From Budvicia diplopodorum (GTDB lineage Bacteria > Pseudomonadota > Gammaproteobacteria > Enterobacterales > Enterobacteriaceae): DNA of 64,000 nt. Both the position numbers and the translations under genes were made by a program. Positions 56,872 to 64,000 of the stretch are shown here, piece by piece. Under the pieces are notes generated by a model. The model ran no database searches and was not told the DNA's origin. It saw nothing but the letters and a program-made list of their open reading frames with translations. Every line of letters starts with the position of its first letter. The first letter of the stretch is position 1. The stretch covers positions 1 through 64,000 of the forward strand of contig NZ_WOYF01000013.1 in assembly GCF_009800925.1 (NCBI RefSeq), in the 5' to 3' direction.

Positions 56872-58740
56872 ATGTCACAACATGCTTCACTAATTTTTAC
56901 CAACGGCCAGTTTCATACGCTGGATAGTGAGAATCCGCTGGCTGAAGCGGTGGCGATTAAAGATGGCAAAATTCTCGCCGCCGGAACGACGTCTTGGATA
57001 ATGAGCTTTGCCGGTGAGGGAAGCCTGATCGTAGATCTTAAAGGCCACACGGTCATTCCTGGCCTCAACGATTCTCATCTTCATTTGATCCGAGGCGGGC
57101 TGAACTATAACCTCGAATTGCGTTGGGAAGGCGTGCCCTCATTGGCAGATGCATTACGAATGCTTAAAGACCAAGCGATACGCACGCCGTCGCCCCAATG
57201 GGTTCGCGTAGTGGGCGGTTGGACTGAATTTCAATTTGCCGAACGCCGCATGCCCACAATTGAAGAGTTAAATGAAGCCGCACCGGATACGCCCGTGTTT
57301 GTACTGCATCTCTACGACCGTGCGCTACTTAATCGCGCAGCGCTGAGAGCGGTCGGCTATACCAAAGAAACGCCCAACCCTCCGGGAGGCGAGATTGTCC
57401 GCGATAGCCAAGGCAATCCGACCGGCATGCTGATCGCCAAACCAAATGCGATGCTGCTCTACTCCACGTTGGCTAAGGGGCCAAAACTGCCGCTGGATAT
57501 GCAAATAAATTCAACGCGCCAGTTTATGCGCGAACTGAACCGCCTCGGTATTACCAGCGCTATCGACGCTGGCGGGGGCTTTCAGAACTATCCTGAAGAT
57601 TATCAGATCATCGAGCAGTTGCACGCGCAAAATCAGATGACGGTGCGCGTTGCCTATAACCTGTTTACTCAGCGTCCTCAGCATGAACTGGAAGACTTTG
57701 AGAGATGGACCGACATGCTTAAGCCCGGGCAAGGGACCGATTTCTACCGGGCTAACGGCGCGGGGGAAATGCTGGTGTTCTCGGCCGCGGATTTTGAAGA
57801 TTTCCTTCAACCACGCCCCGACTTGCCGGACGGCATGGAGGCGGAATTGGAACGCGTAGTACGGCATCTGGTTGAACATCGCTGGCCATTTCGGTTACAC
57901 GCCACCTACAACGAATCCATTGGCCGAATGCTAAACGTTTTCGAGAAGGTTAACCAAGATATCCCCTTTAACGGTTTGCACTGGATATTCGACCACGCCG
58001 AAACGATTACAGAACAGAATATCGAACGGGTTAAAGCGTTAGGCGGCGGCATTGCCGTACAGCACCGAATGGCTTTTCAGGGAGAGTACTTCGTCGACCG
58101 TTATGGCATGGAGGCAGTGAAGCAGACGCCGCCCGTGGCCAAAATGTTAGCTGCCGAAGTACCGGTTGGGCTAGGAACCGATGCAACACGCGTAGCGAGC
58201 TATAACCCATGGACAGCGCTCTATTGGCTGGTTTCCGGGCGTACCGTTGGCGGAATGCAGATGTACAGTGAAAGTAACCGACTACCCCGCGATATTGCAC
58301 TGGAGCTTTGGACCGCCGGCAGCGCCTGGTTCTCAAGCGAAGAGGGAAAGAAAGGAAGGATCAAGGCCGGGCAGTTGGCAGATCTCGTAGTGCTTTCTCA
58401 GGACTATTTCAGCATTCCAGAAGAAGCGATTAAAAGCATTGAGTCAGTAATGACCATTGTAGACGGCAAAGTCGTGTATGCCGCAGGAGCCTTTACGCCA
58501 CTGGCACCACCGCCGATACCGGTGGTTCCGGACTGGTCCCCCATTGTGAAGGTACCCGGTCATTATCGCTCAACGCCGCCAGATACGGCAAAAGTTGGCA
58601 TGATGACAACGGTTCATCAGTGCTGTGGCAGCTGTAACGTTCACGGACATCAGCACGATATCGCGCGCAAATCGTCTATTCCAATCAGTGATGAAACGGC
58701 ATTCTGGGGAGCCTTTGGCTGTTCGTGCTTTGCGTTTTAA
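56872..58740 (+). CDS. amidohydrolase-superfamily enzyme, YtcJ-type, with Cys/His-rich tail
   Basis: The 622-residue protein is a metal-dependent hydrolase of the YtcJ-like branch: HTVIPGLNDSHLHLIRGG (HxH metal motif), DAGGGFQNYPEDY, RLHATYNESIGRML, HWIFDHAETI and the metal aspartate in VGLGTDATRVASYNPW. The last 41 residues hold HQCCGSCNVHGHQHD and GCSCFAF (Cys584, 585, 588, 617, 619 and several His), an unusual possible metal site. GGAG precedes ATG 56872. Substrate unknown; formamide- or amide-type chemistry is only a guess. Confidence 0.88.
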   Translation: MSQHASLIFTNGQFHTLDSENPLAEAVAIKDGKILAAGTTSWIMSFAGEGSLIVDLKGHTVIPGLNDSHLHLIRGGLNYNLELRWEGVPSLADALRMLKDQAIRTPSPQWVRVVGGWTEFQFAERRMPTIEELNEAAPDTPVFVLHLYDRALLNRAALRAVGYTKETPNPPGGEIVRDSQGNPTGMLIAKPNAMLLYSTLAKGPKLPLDMQINSTRQFMRELNRLGITSAIDAGGGFQNYPEDYQIIEQLHAQNQMTVRVAYNLFTQRPQHELEDFERWTDMLKPGQGTDFYRANGAGEMLVFSAADFEDFLQPRPDLPDGMEAELERVVRHLVEHRWPFRLHATYNESIGRMLNVFEKVNQDIPFNGLHWIFDHAETITEQNIERVKALGGGIAVQHRMAFQGEYFVDRYGMEAVKQTPPVAKMLAAEVPVGLGTDATRVASYNPWTALYWLVSGRTVGGMQMYSESNRLPRDIALELWTAGSAWFSSEEGKKGRIKAGQLADLVVLSQDYFSIPEEAIKSIESVMTIVDGKVVYAAGAFTPLAPPPIPVVPDWSPIVKVPGHYRSTPPDTAKVGMMTTVHQCCGSCNVHGHQHDIARKSSIPISDETAFWGAFGCSCFAF

Positions 58741-58760
58741 TCGCCTACTCGGCGTAACCT

Positions 58761-58783
58761 CGCCCCCACTCTACGTGGGGGCG
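58761..58783 (+). terminator. terminator of the amidohydrolase operon
   Basis: CGCCCCCAC (58761-58769) pairs with GTGGGGGCG (58775-58783). TCTTGATT follows. It lies 20 bp after the stop. Confidence 0.8.
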
Positions 58784-58850
58784 TCTTGATTAATGGAAGA
58801 TATTCAATCTTGCAAACGCAGGAATCGGCTCAGAAACAACGGCTTCATTT

Positions 58851-60632
58851 CTACTCCTGATACTCAAGCTCCGTTGCCGCCAGCTGTAGCTGATGCATCT
58901 GATAATAGCGGCCTTTCATTGCCAGCAGCTGTCGGTGAGTACCGGTTTCCACAATCTGCCCGCGGTTTAGCACCACTATCCGATCGGCCTCAACGATGGT
59001 CGACAAACGGTGAGCAATCACCACCAGCGTCGTTTTATGCCTTATGGCACTGAGCGCCTGATGAATCGCCTGCTCAGTACCGGAGTCTATATTGGCGGTG
59101 GCCTCATCTAAGATCAGAACTTCCGGCGTCTGAACCAACACCCGAGCCAGCGCCAATAGCTGCTTCTGACCAACGGACAGATTATTCCCCTGCTCGCCCA
59201 GAATGGTATTGATACCGTTAGGCATGCCGTTAACCAACGCGTCCATTTGCGATATTTGCAGCGCTTGCTTAACCCGCGCCTCACTAATGTCGCGCCCTAG
59301 CGCGACGTTGGCATACACCGTATCGGCCAGAACAACCGGATCCTGTTGCACCATCGCAACGCCGGATCGCAAAACCTCATGGCTGAGTGAATCTAAAGGC
59401 CGATCGTCTAAATAGATCTGGCCGCCGTTCAGCGGATAATATCCCATCAGTAAGTTAGCCAGCGTACTTTTACCGCTGCCGGTATGCCCGACTAGCGCAA
59501 CAAAACTGCGCGACGCAACGGAGATATTTATATCTTGCAGTACGCATTTCGCCCGATTGTAAGAGAAGTTAATGTGGCGGATATCAATCTTGCCCGACAA
59601 CAACGGTCGGTTATCGGTACCATACGTTTGCTGCACGCCGTCCATCAGTTCGAAAATACGCTCACCGGCCACCACCGCCTGCTGCATCATCGCCTGTTGC
59701 GATGTCAGCTCGATCAGGGGTTCATTCAATCGGGAGAGGTAGTTGATAAAGGCATACAGCACGCCGACGCCAATAGAACCTTCAGGGCTAAGCCCGAACA
59801 GGACCAACAGACCGCTGAGAATCATCGCGGAGATCAAACTTAGCAAAGGCCGCAGCAGTAAACTTTCCATCCGTAGCGTTTTTATCCGCATACGGTAATG
59901 CTCCTGACTGGTAGCATTAAGCCGCTCGCCAAAACGAACCTGCTGGCGGAACTGCTGTAATACGGCCATACCGCCAATTGCCTCGTTAAATCCGTTATTA
60001 ATATCGGCCAGCAGGCTACGCACCTGACGAATGATCGGCGTACTAACGCGCTGATAGATGGTCATCAGCATAATAACAATAGGAAAAATGGTAATCGCGA
60101 TCAGTGCCATACGCCAGTTAAGGCTAAACATCGCAATCAGCATCGCACTGACCAACGCTGCGCTGCGCAATACCGTAGCCACGACGGTCACGTACAGGTC
60201 TTTGATAACCTCAGTATCGTTAGTCACTTTTGAAATCAGCTGCCCTACCGGCTGGGTATCAAAAACTGAAATGGGCTGCTTAAGTGCCGCATCCATGACA
60301 TCACTACGTATAGTCTGTACTACGCCAACGGCAGCATGATTAAACAGCAGTGCCTGATTATAACGCAGGGTCGCTGCCGCTATTTGAAGCAATAAGAATA
60401 GCGCACCCAGCCCGGCCACCTTCTCTATCGGCATGGAGTTTCTGGCCACCATGGTATCGATAAAATAGCTGATAATAACCGGCCCGCACACTTCGGCGCC
60501 CGCAGCCAACCACAGCAAAAGCGCAGCGATAGTTAAAGGCTTACGGTAAGGAAGCCCATAGGTCAGCAGTCGTTTTAAGGTTGGCCACAGCTGCTGGAAT
60601 TTTGGGGTTATTTTAAGATTTATTTCACTCAT
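58851..60632 (-). CDS. mdlB: ABC transporter half-subunit MdlB
   Basis: MdlB is an inner-membrane ABC exporter half (membrane domain plus ATPase) that probably pairs with MdlA. The 593-residue protein has six membrane helices, Walker [10 protein letters not shown], signature LSVGQKQLL and Walker [18 protein letters not shown]. Its start overlaps the end of mdlA by 8 bp. The substrate is not known; multidrug export is assumed from the family. Confidence 0.95.
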   Translation of the reverse strand: MSEINLKITPKFQQLWPTLKRLLTYGLPYRKPLTIAALLLWLAAGAEVCGPVIISYFIDTMVARNSMPIEKVAGLGALFLLLQIAAATLRYNQALLFNHAAVGVVQTIRSDVMDAALKQPISVFDTQPVGQLISKVTNDTEVIKDLYVTVVATVLRSAALVSAMLIAMFSLNWRMALIAITIFPIVIMLMTIYQRVSTPIIRQVRSLLADINNGFNEAIGGMAVLQQFRQQVRFGERLNATSQEHYRMRIKTLRMESLLLRPLLSLISAMILSGLLVLFGLSPEGSIGVGVLYAFINYLSRLNEPLIELTSQQAMMQQAVVAGERIFELMDGVQQTYGTDNRPLLSGKIDIRHINFSYNRAKCVLQDINISVASRSFVALVGHTGSGKSTLANLLMGYYPLNGGQIYLDDRPLDSLSHEVLRSGVAMVQQDPVVLADTVYANVALGRDISEARVKQALQISQMDALVNGMPNGINTILGEQGNNLSVGQKQLLALARVLVQTPEVLILDEATANIDSGTEQAIHQALSAIRHKTTLVVIAHRLSTIVEADRIVVLNRGQIVETGTHRQLLAMKGRYYQMHQLQLAATELEYQE

Positions 60633-62364
60633 CTAAAGCCGCTTCCAGTTGCTGATAACGATATATGTTCCGATACCATCCTGATTGTTCAGAAAGCTGA
60701 GCATGGTTGCCCCGCTGAGCAATATGCCCATCCTGTAGCACTAAGATTTCATTCGCGTGCAGCAGGCCAGAAAGCCGGTGAGCGCTGATAATCAAGGTAC
60801 GACCTTCCCCCCAGCTGCGCAGGTTTTGTAAAATCTGATATTCGGTCCGGCCATCAACCGCAGACAGCGCGTCATCAAGCACCAAAATTTCACTTTCCAA
60901 CAGCAGCGCGCGGGCAATGACAATACGCTGCTTTTGCCCGCCTGACAGCATCACGCCCCGTTCACCCACTTCCGTGTTATACCCGTGCGCGAGGCTGAGA
61001 ATATCGTCATGAACGCAGGCCAAAGCGGCAGCGCGCTCAATGTCATCCTGTGAAGCACCCGGCCTGCCCAGCGCGATATTCTCGGCAATGCTGGCAGAAA
61101 ACAAAAACGGCGTCTGGCTCACTACCGATAAGCGGGCCCGCCATTCATCGAGCTTTAACTGACGAAGCGGCAGCCCATGAAAGCAGATATCACCGTCGGT
61201 GACGTCAAACTGACGCAGGATCAAAGCCAGCAACGTACTCTTACCGGAACCGGTCGGCCCACATAGCCCCAAGGTTTCCCCCGGAGCCAGCCGGGCGCGA
61301 ATACTTTCCAGCGTAGGGGCATCCGCCTGCGGATAGGTAAACCGGCGAATATTAATCTCTAATACTCCGCGCGCTGCCGGAACCGAAAGTTCACCATCGG
61401 CCACTTCGGGCATTTCAGTGAGCAAGCTTGAAATCCGGCTATAGGCCGCACTACCGCGTTCAACGATGTTAAACATCCATGCCAGCGCGAGCATAGGCCA
61501 AATCATCAGGCCCAAATACATCACAAAGCTGGTCAGTTGACCTAAGGTCAGCTGATTGTTAATCACCATCCAGCTCCCTCCGCCTACCGCCAGCATATTG
61601 GCGCAGGCAACGGACAGGTAAATGGTCGGATCAAACCGGGCATCAACCCGGGCAACCATCATATTCTTGCTGCCGGCGTCCTGAGCCACGTCGGCAAACA
61701 GCCGCGACTGGTAACGCTCAAGCCCAAAGGCTTTAATCATGCGGATGCTGGTTAAGCTTTCTTGAGTTCTATCATTTAGCGCAGAGAACGCTGCCTGAGC
61801 TGTTTTAAACCGGCGATGCAGTTGATCGCCAAAGCGTTTAATAAAAATGGCCATAAACGGCATCGGCAGCAAAGAAAGTAGCGTTAGCTGCCAACTGATC
61901 TGAGTACTCATGACAACCAGCACCGCTAACCCGATCACCATAGAATCCACCATCGTAAGCACCCCCTCGCCCGCGGCAAACACCACTTTATCGACGTCAT
62001 TGGTCGCTCTGGCAATCAAATCGCCGGTACGGTGGCGCAAATAAAAATTGGGATGCTGGCGGCTAAGCTGATGATAAAAATTGTCCCGTAGCTTAACGGC
62101 TAACTGATAAGAAGCGCCAAACAGCAGTACACGCCATACATAGCGCAGCAGATAGATCGTCAGGGCCGTAGCGAGGATGGTACCAACCCACATCAGTAAT
62201 ACCGTTGCGCTCATTTGCTGATGGGTAATGCCATCAACAATGGTTCCGACCAGTTTAGGCGGAAGCAACTGTAATAAGGCGATAACCATCAGCAACGTCA
62301 CTGCGCCTAAGTAGCGTTTCCACTGTAATACGAAAAACCAACGCAGTTGGGAAAACAATTTCAC
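60625..62364 (-). CDS. mdlA: ABC transporter half-subunit MdlA
   Basis: The 579-residue protein aligns along its length with E. coli MdlA ([49 protein letters not shown]) with Walker [10 protein letters not shown], signature LSGGQKQRI and [14 protein letters not shown]. The start is GTG 62364, giving [11 protein letters not shown] against E. coli MRLFAQLSWYF. The Walker B glutamate is replaced by Asp (LDDAL), as in E. coli MdlA, suggesting one degenerate ATP site in the heterodimer. Confidence 0.95.
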   Translation of the reverse strand: MKLFSQLRWFFVLQWKRYLGAVTLLMVIALLQLLPPKLVGTIVDGITHQQMSATVLLMWVGTILATALTIYLLRYVWRVLLFGASYQLAVKLRDNFYHQLSRQHPNFYLRHRTGDLIARATNDVDKVVFAAGEGVLTMVDSMVIGLAVLVVMSTQISWQLTLLSLLPMPFMAIFIKRFGDQLHRRFKTAQAAFSALNDRTQESLTSIRMIKAFGLERYQSRLFADVAQDAGSKNMMVARVDARFDPTIYLSVACANMLAVGGGSWMVINNQLTLGQLTSFVMYLGLMIWPMLALAWMFNIVERGSAAYSRISSLLTEMPEVADGELSVPAARGVLEINIRRFTYPQADAPTLESIRARLAPGETLGLCGPTGSGKSTLLALILRQFDVTDGDICFHGLPLRQLKLDEWRARLSVVSQTPFLFSASIAENIALGRPGASQDDIERAAALACVHDDILSLAHGYNTEVGERGVMLSGGQKQRIVIARALLLESEILVLDDALSAVDGRTEYQILQNLRSWGEGRTLIISAHRLSGLLHANEILVLQDGHIAQRGNHAQLSEQSGWYRNIYRYQQLEAALDE

Positions 62365-62491
62365 TTAATTAATCCGATAGTTAAAGTAAACAATGCTGGC
62401 AATTTTCGGGCAAGGATCGGGGCGAAAAACCACCCGTAGAATATCATTTCCATCAAGACCAAATGAAACTATTTCTCATTTAGCCGACCAA

Positions 62492-62953
62492 TCATTCGGG
62501 AATCGGTAAGCAGGTCGTGAACTTAATTTCTTCCATTGAAAAGCTGGAAGTCACATCGCTTAAGCCCGGAACGCCGTTGACCAAACGCTTATAAAAACGG
62601 TCAAAACTCTTCATGTCGGTAACCTGCACCCGCATCAGATAATCATATTCTCCGGCCATGCGATAAAATGCCATCACTTCAGGCATTTCGCTGACTTGGT
62701 TAACAAAAGTCTGATACCACTCGCTGCTATGACACTGGGTTTTAATCAACACAAACGCCGTCAGGGCTAAGCCTAGCTTTTCAGCGTCCAACAGCGCCAC
62801 CTTATTACGGATATACCCGTCATCTTCTAATCTTTTCAGCCTTTTCCAGCACGGCGTTGAAGTTAAGTTTACTTCATCAGCCAAAGCCTGAAGGGAAAGC
62901 GTGCAGTCCTGCTGCAAAAGATTAAGTAGCTTTCGGTCAATTCTGTCTAACAT
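62492..62953 (-). CDS. decR: Lrp/AsnC-family regulator DecR (YbaO)
   Basis: The 153-residue protein has an AsnC-type helix-turn-helix ([43 protein letters not shown], about 2-44) and a RAM ligand domain. In E. coli DecR (YbaO) senses cysteine and controls detoxification genes. The next gene, divergently placed 122 bp away, is a PLP enzyme of the cysteine synthase family, a fitting target. Confidence 0.93.
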   Translation of the reverse strand: MLDRIDRKLLNLLQQDCTLSLQALADEVNLTSTPCWKRLKRLEDDGYIRNKVALLDAEKLGLALTAFVLIKTQCHSSEWYQTFVNQVSEMPEVMAFYRMAGEYDYLMRVQVTDMKSFDRFYKRLVNGVPGLSDVTSSFSMEEIKFTTCLPIPE

Positions 62954-63075
62954 AACGGCACCAGAGAGAAAATATTTCTCTTATTTAGCGATTATAGAGT
63001 AAAAATAGCAATAATTTTTTCTGCATTAATCGTTACTCTATCCAGACAGGGTTAACACCATTAAGGGGATAAATT

Positions 63076-64000
63076 ATGCCACGCCACTGGGTAAAACAGG
63101 CCATCAGTGAAATTGAAGCCGACTTTCAACGTTCTGCCGATACGCACCTGATCCGCGTATGCCTACCCCAGTTTCCCGGTATTTATCTCTATCTAAAAGA
63201 TGAAAGCACTCACCCCACAGGCAGCTTAAAGCACCGCTTGGCCCGATCGCTGTTTTTATACGGCCTGTCGAACGGCTGGATAAAGCAAAATACCACCATT
63301 ATAGAGTCGTCTTCCGGCAGCACGGCGGTTTCAGAAGCCTATTTTGCCCGGCTATTAGGGCTACCCTTTGTTGCCGTGATGCCAAGCTGCACGGCTAAAC
63401 GTAAAGTAGAACAAATTGAATTTTACGGCGGACGTTGCCATTTTGTAGACCACGCCGCGCAAATCTATCAGGCATCAGAACGGCTGGCGAAAGAGCTTAA
63501 CGGCCACTATATGGACCAGTTCACCTATGCCGAACGGGCGACCGACTGGCGTGGTAACAATAATATTGCCGACAGCATATTTCGCCAAATGGAGCGCGAA
63601 CCCTCGCCAATTCCTGACTATATTGTGATGAGCGCAGGAACCGGCGGCACGTCGGCCACGCTGGGCCGCTATATTCGCTATCAGGGCTATGACACCAAAC
63701 TGGTGGTGGTCGATCCTGAGCATTCTATATTCTATGACTATTACCGCTGCGGCGATAAAACCCTGACGGGCCGCTGCGGTAGCCGTATTGAAGGCATAGG
63801 CCGTCCTCGCGTGGAGCCGTCGTTTATTCCTGACGTTATTGATGAAATGATTCAGGTTCCTGATGCTGCCAGTATTGCAACCATCCAATGGCTAGAAAAA
63901 ATTCTTGGTCGCAAAACCGGCGCATCAACCGGAACCAACGTATGGGGAGCGCTACAGCTGGCCAAACGCATGCGCCAGAATGGTGAAACGGGTTCAATCG
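63076..64000 (+). CDS. PLP-dependent cysteine synthase/desulfhydrase-like enzyme (cut by window edge)
   Basis: The frame opens at ATG 63076 (AAGGGG upstream) and continues to the end of the window, 308 codons. It is a fold-type II PLP enzyme: Schiff-base Lys52 in HPTGSLKHR, the phosphate/substrate loop [15 protein letters not shown] in place of the TSGNTG loop of CysK, a glycine-rich [15 protein letters not shown] cofactor cup, and [13 protein letters not shown]. The altered loop suggests a substrate other than O-acetylserine, perhaps cysteine cleavage. Divergence from decR supports a cysteine-related role. The C-terminus is missing. Confidence 0.88.
   Translation, partial: MPRHWVKQAISEIEADFQRSADTHLIRVCLPQFPGIYLYLKDESTHPTGSLKHRLARSLFLYGLSNGWIKQNTTIIESSSGSTAVSEAYFARLLGLPFVAVMPSCTAKRKVEQIEFYGGRCHFVDHAAQIYQASERLAKELNGHYMDQFTYAERATDWRGNNNIADSIFRQMEREPSPIPDYIVMSAGTGGTSATLGRYIRYQGYDTKLVVVDPEHSIFYDYYRCGDKTLTGRCGSRIEGIGRPRVEPSFIPDVIDEMIQVPDAASIATIQWLEKILGRKTGASTGTNVWGALQLAKRMRQNGETGSI

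Overview
The window is chromosomal DNA from an enteric gammaproteobacterium (order Enterobacterales). The evidence is gene identity and order: the E. coli block copA, ybaP, ybaK, fsr, hemH, adk, htpG, recR, ybaB, dnaX, apt, ybaN, priC, rsmS, acrR/acrAB, ffs, ybaZ, ybaY, tesB, amtB/glnK, mdlBA, decR is present in nearly the same order. The protein divergence and a CopA with three metal-binding domains suggest a lineage outside Enterobacteriaceae proper, perhaps Budviciaceae- or Yersiniaceae-like. That placement is inference.

Region by region. 1-299: end of an IS4-family element. 435-4892: cysGDNC (siroheme synthesis and sulfate activation). 5231-5952: a higBA toxin-antitoxin pair. 6379-10679: cysJIH (sulfite and PAPS reduction). 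10858-13688: CueR-type promoter and copA, which carries a complete-looking -1 frameshift signal. 13841-17851: ybaP, ybaK, fsr, hemH. 18057-19281: a type I-F-like CRISPR array without cas genes. 19508-28496: adk, htpG, an unknown gene, recR-ybaB-dnaX (with the classical dnaX frameshift site), apt, ybaN, priC. 28623-32252: a secreted von Willebrand A protein followed by a sensor kinase and a response regulator. 32321-38857: rsmS, a membrane protein, a DsrE-like protein, acrR and acrAB.

38995-46821 is an AT-rich accessory island: a DUF305 copper-type protein, a lone IS1 InsA-like zinc-ribbon protein, a large autotransporter, two tandem FimB/FimE-type recombinases and a LysR regulator. The layout recalls fimB-fimE-fimS-fimA and suggests a phase-variable autotransporter. 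46930-50681: 4.5S RNA, ybaZ, ybaY, tesB, a serine transporter. 50696-50944: a nested inverted-repeat block between convergent sdaC and amtB. 50964-52627: glnK-amtB with a sigma-54 promoter. 53135-53824: three tandem acid-shock-like genes. 54534-58740: a LysR regulator divergent from a hydrolase/monooxygenase/amidohydrolase operon. 58851-62364: mdlAB. 62492-64000: decR and a truncated PLP-dependent cysteine-synthase-like gene.

The genes fall into functional groups. The cys genes convert sulfate to sulfide and make siroheme for CysI. CopA, its frameshift product and DUF305 handle copper. AcrAB and MdlAB export drugs. Most of the rest is housekeeping. The best leads for something undescribed are the copA frameshift cassette encoding a two-domain chaperone, the VWA-kinase-regulator module, the recombinase/autotransporter island, the orphan CRISPR array and the nested repeat between sdaC and amtB.
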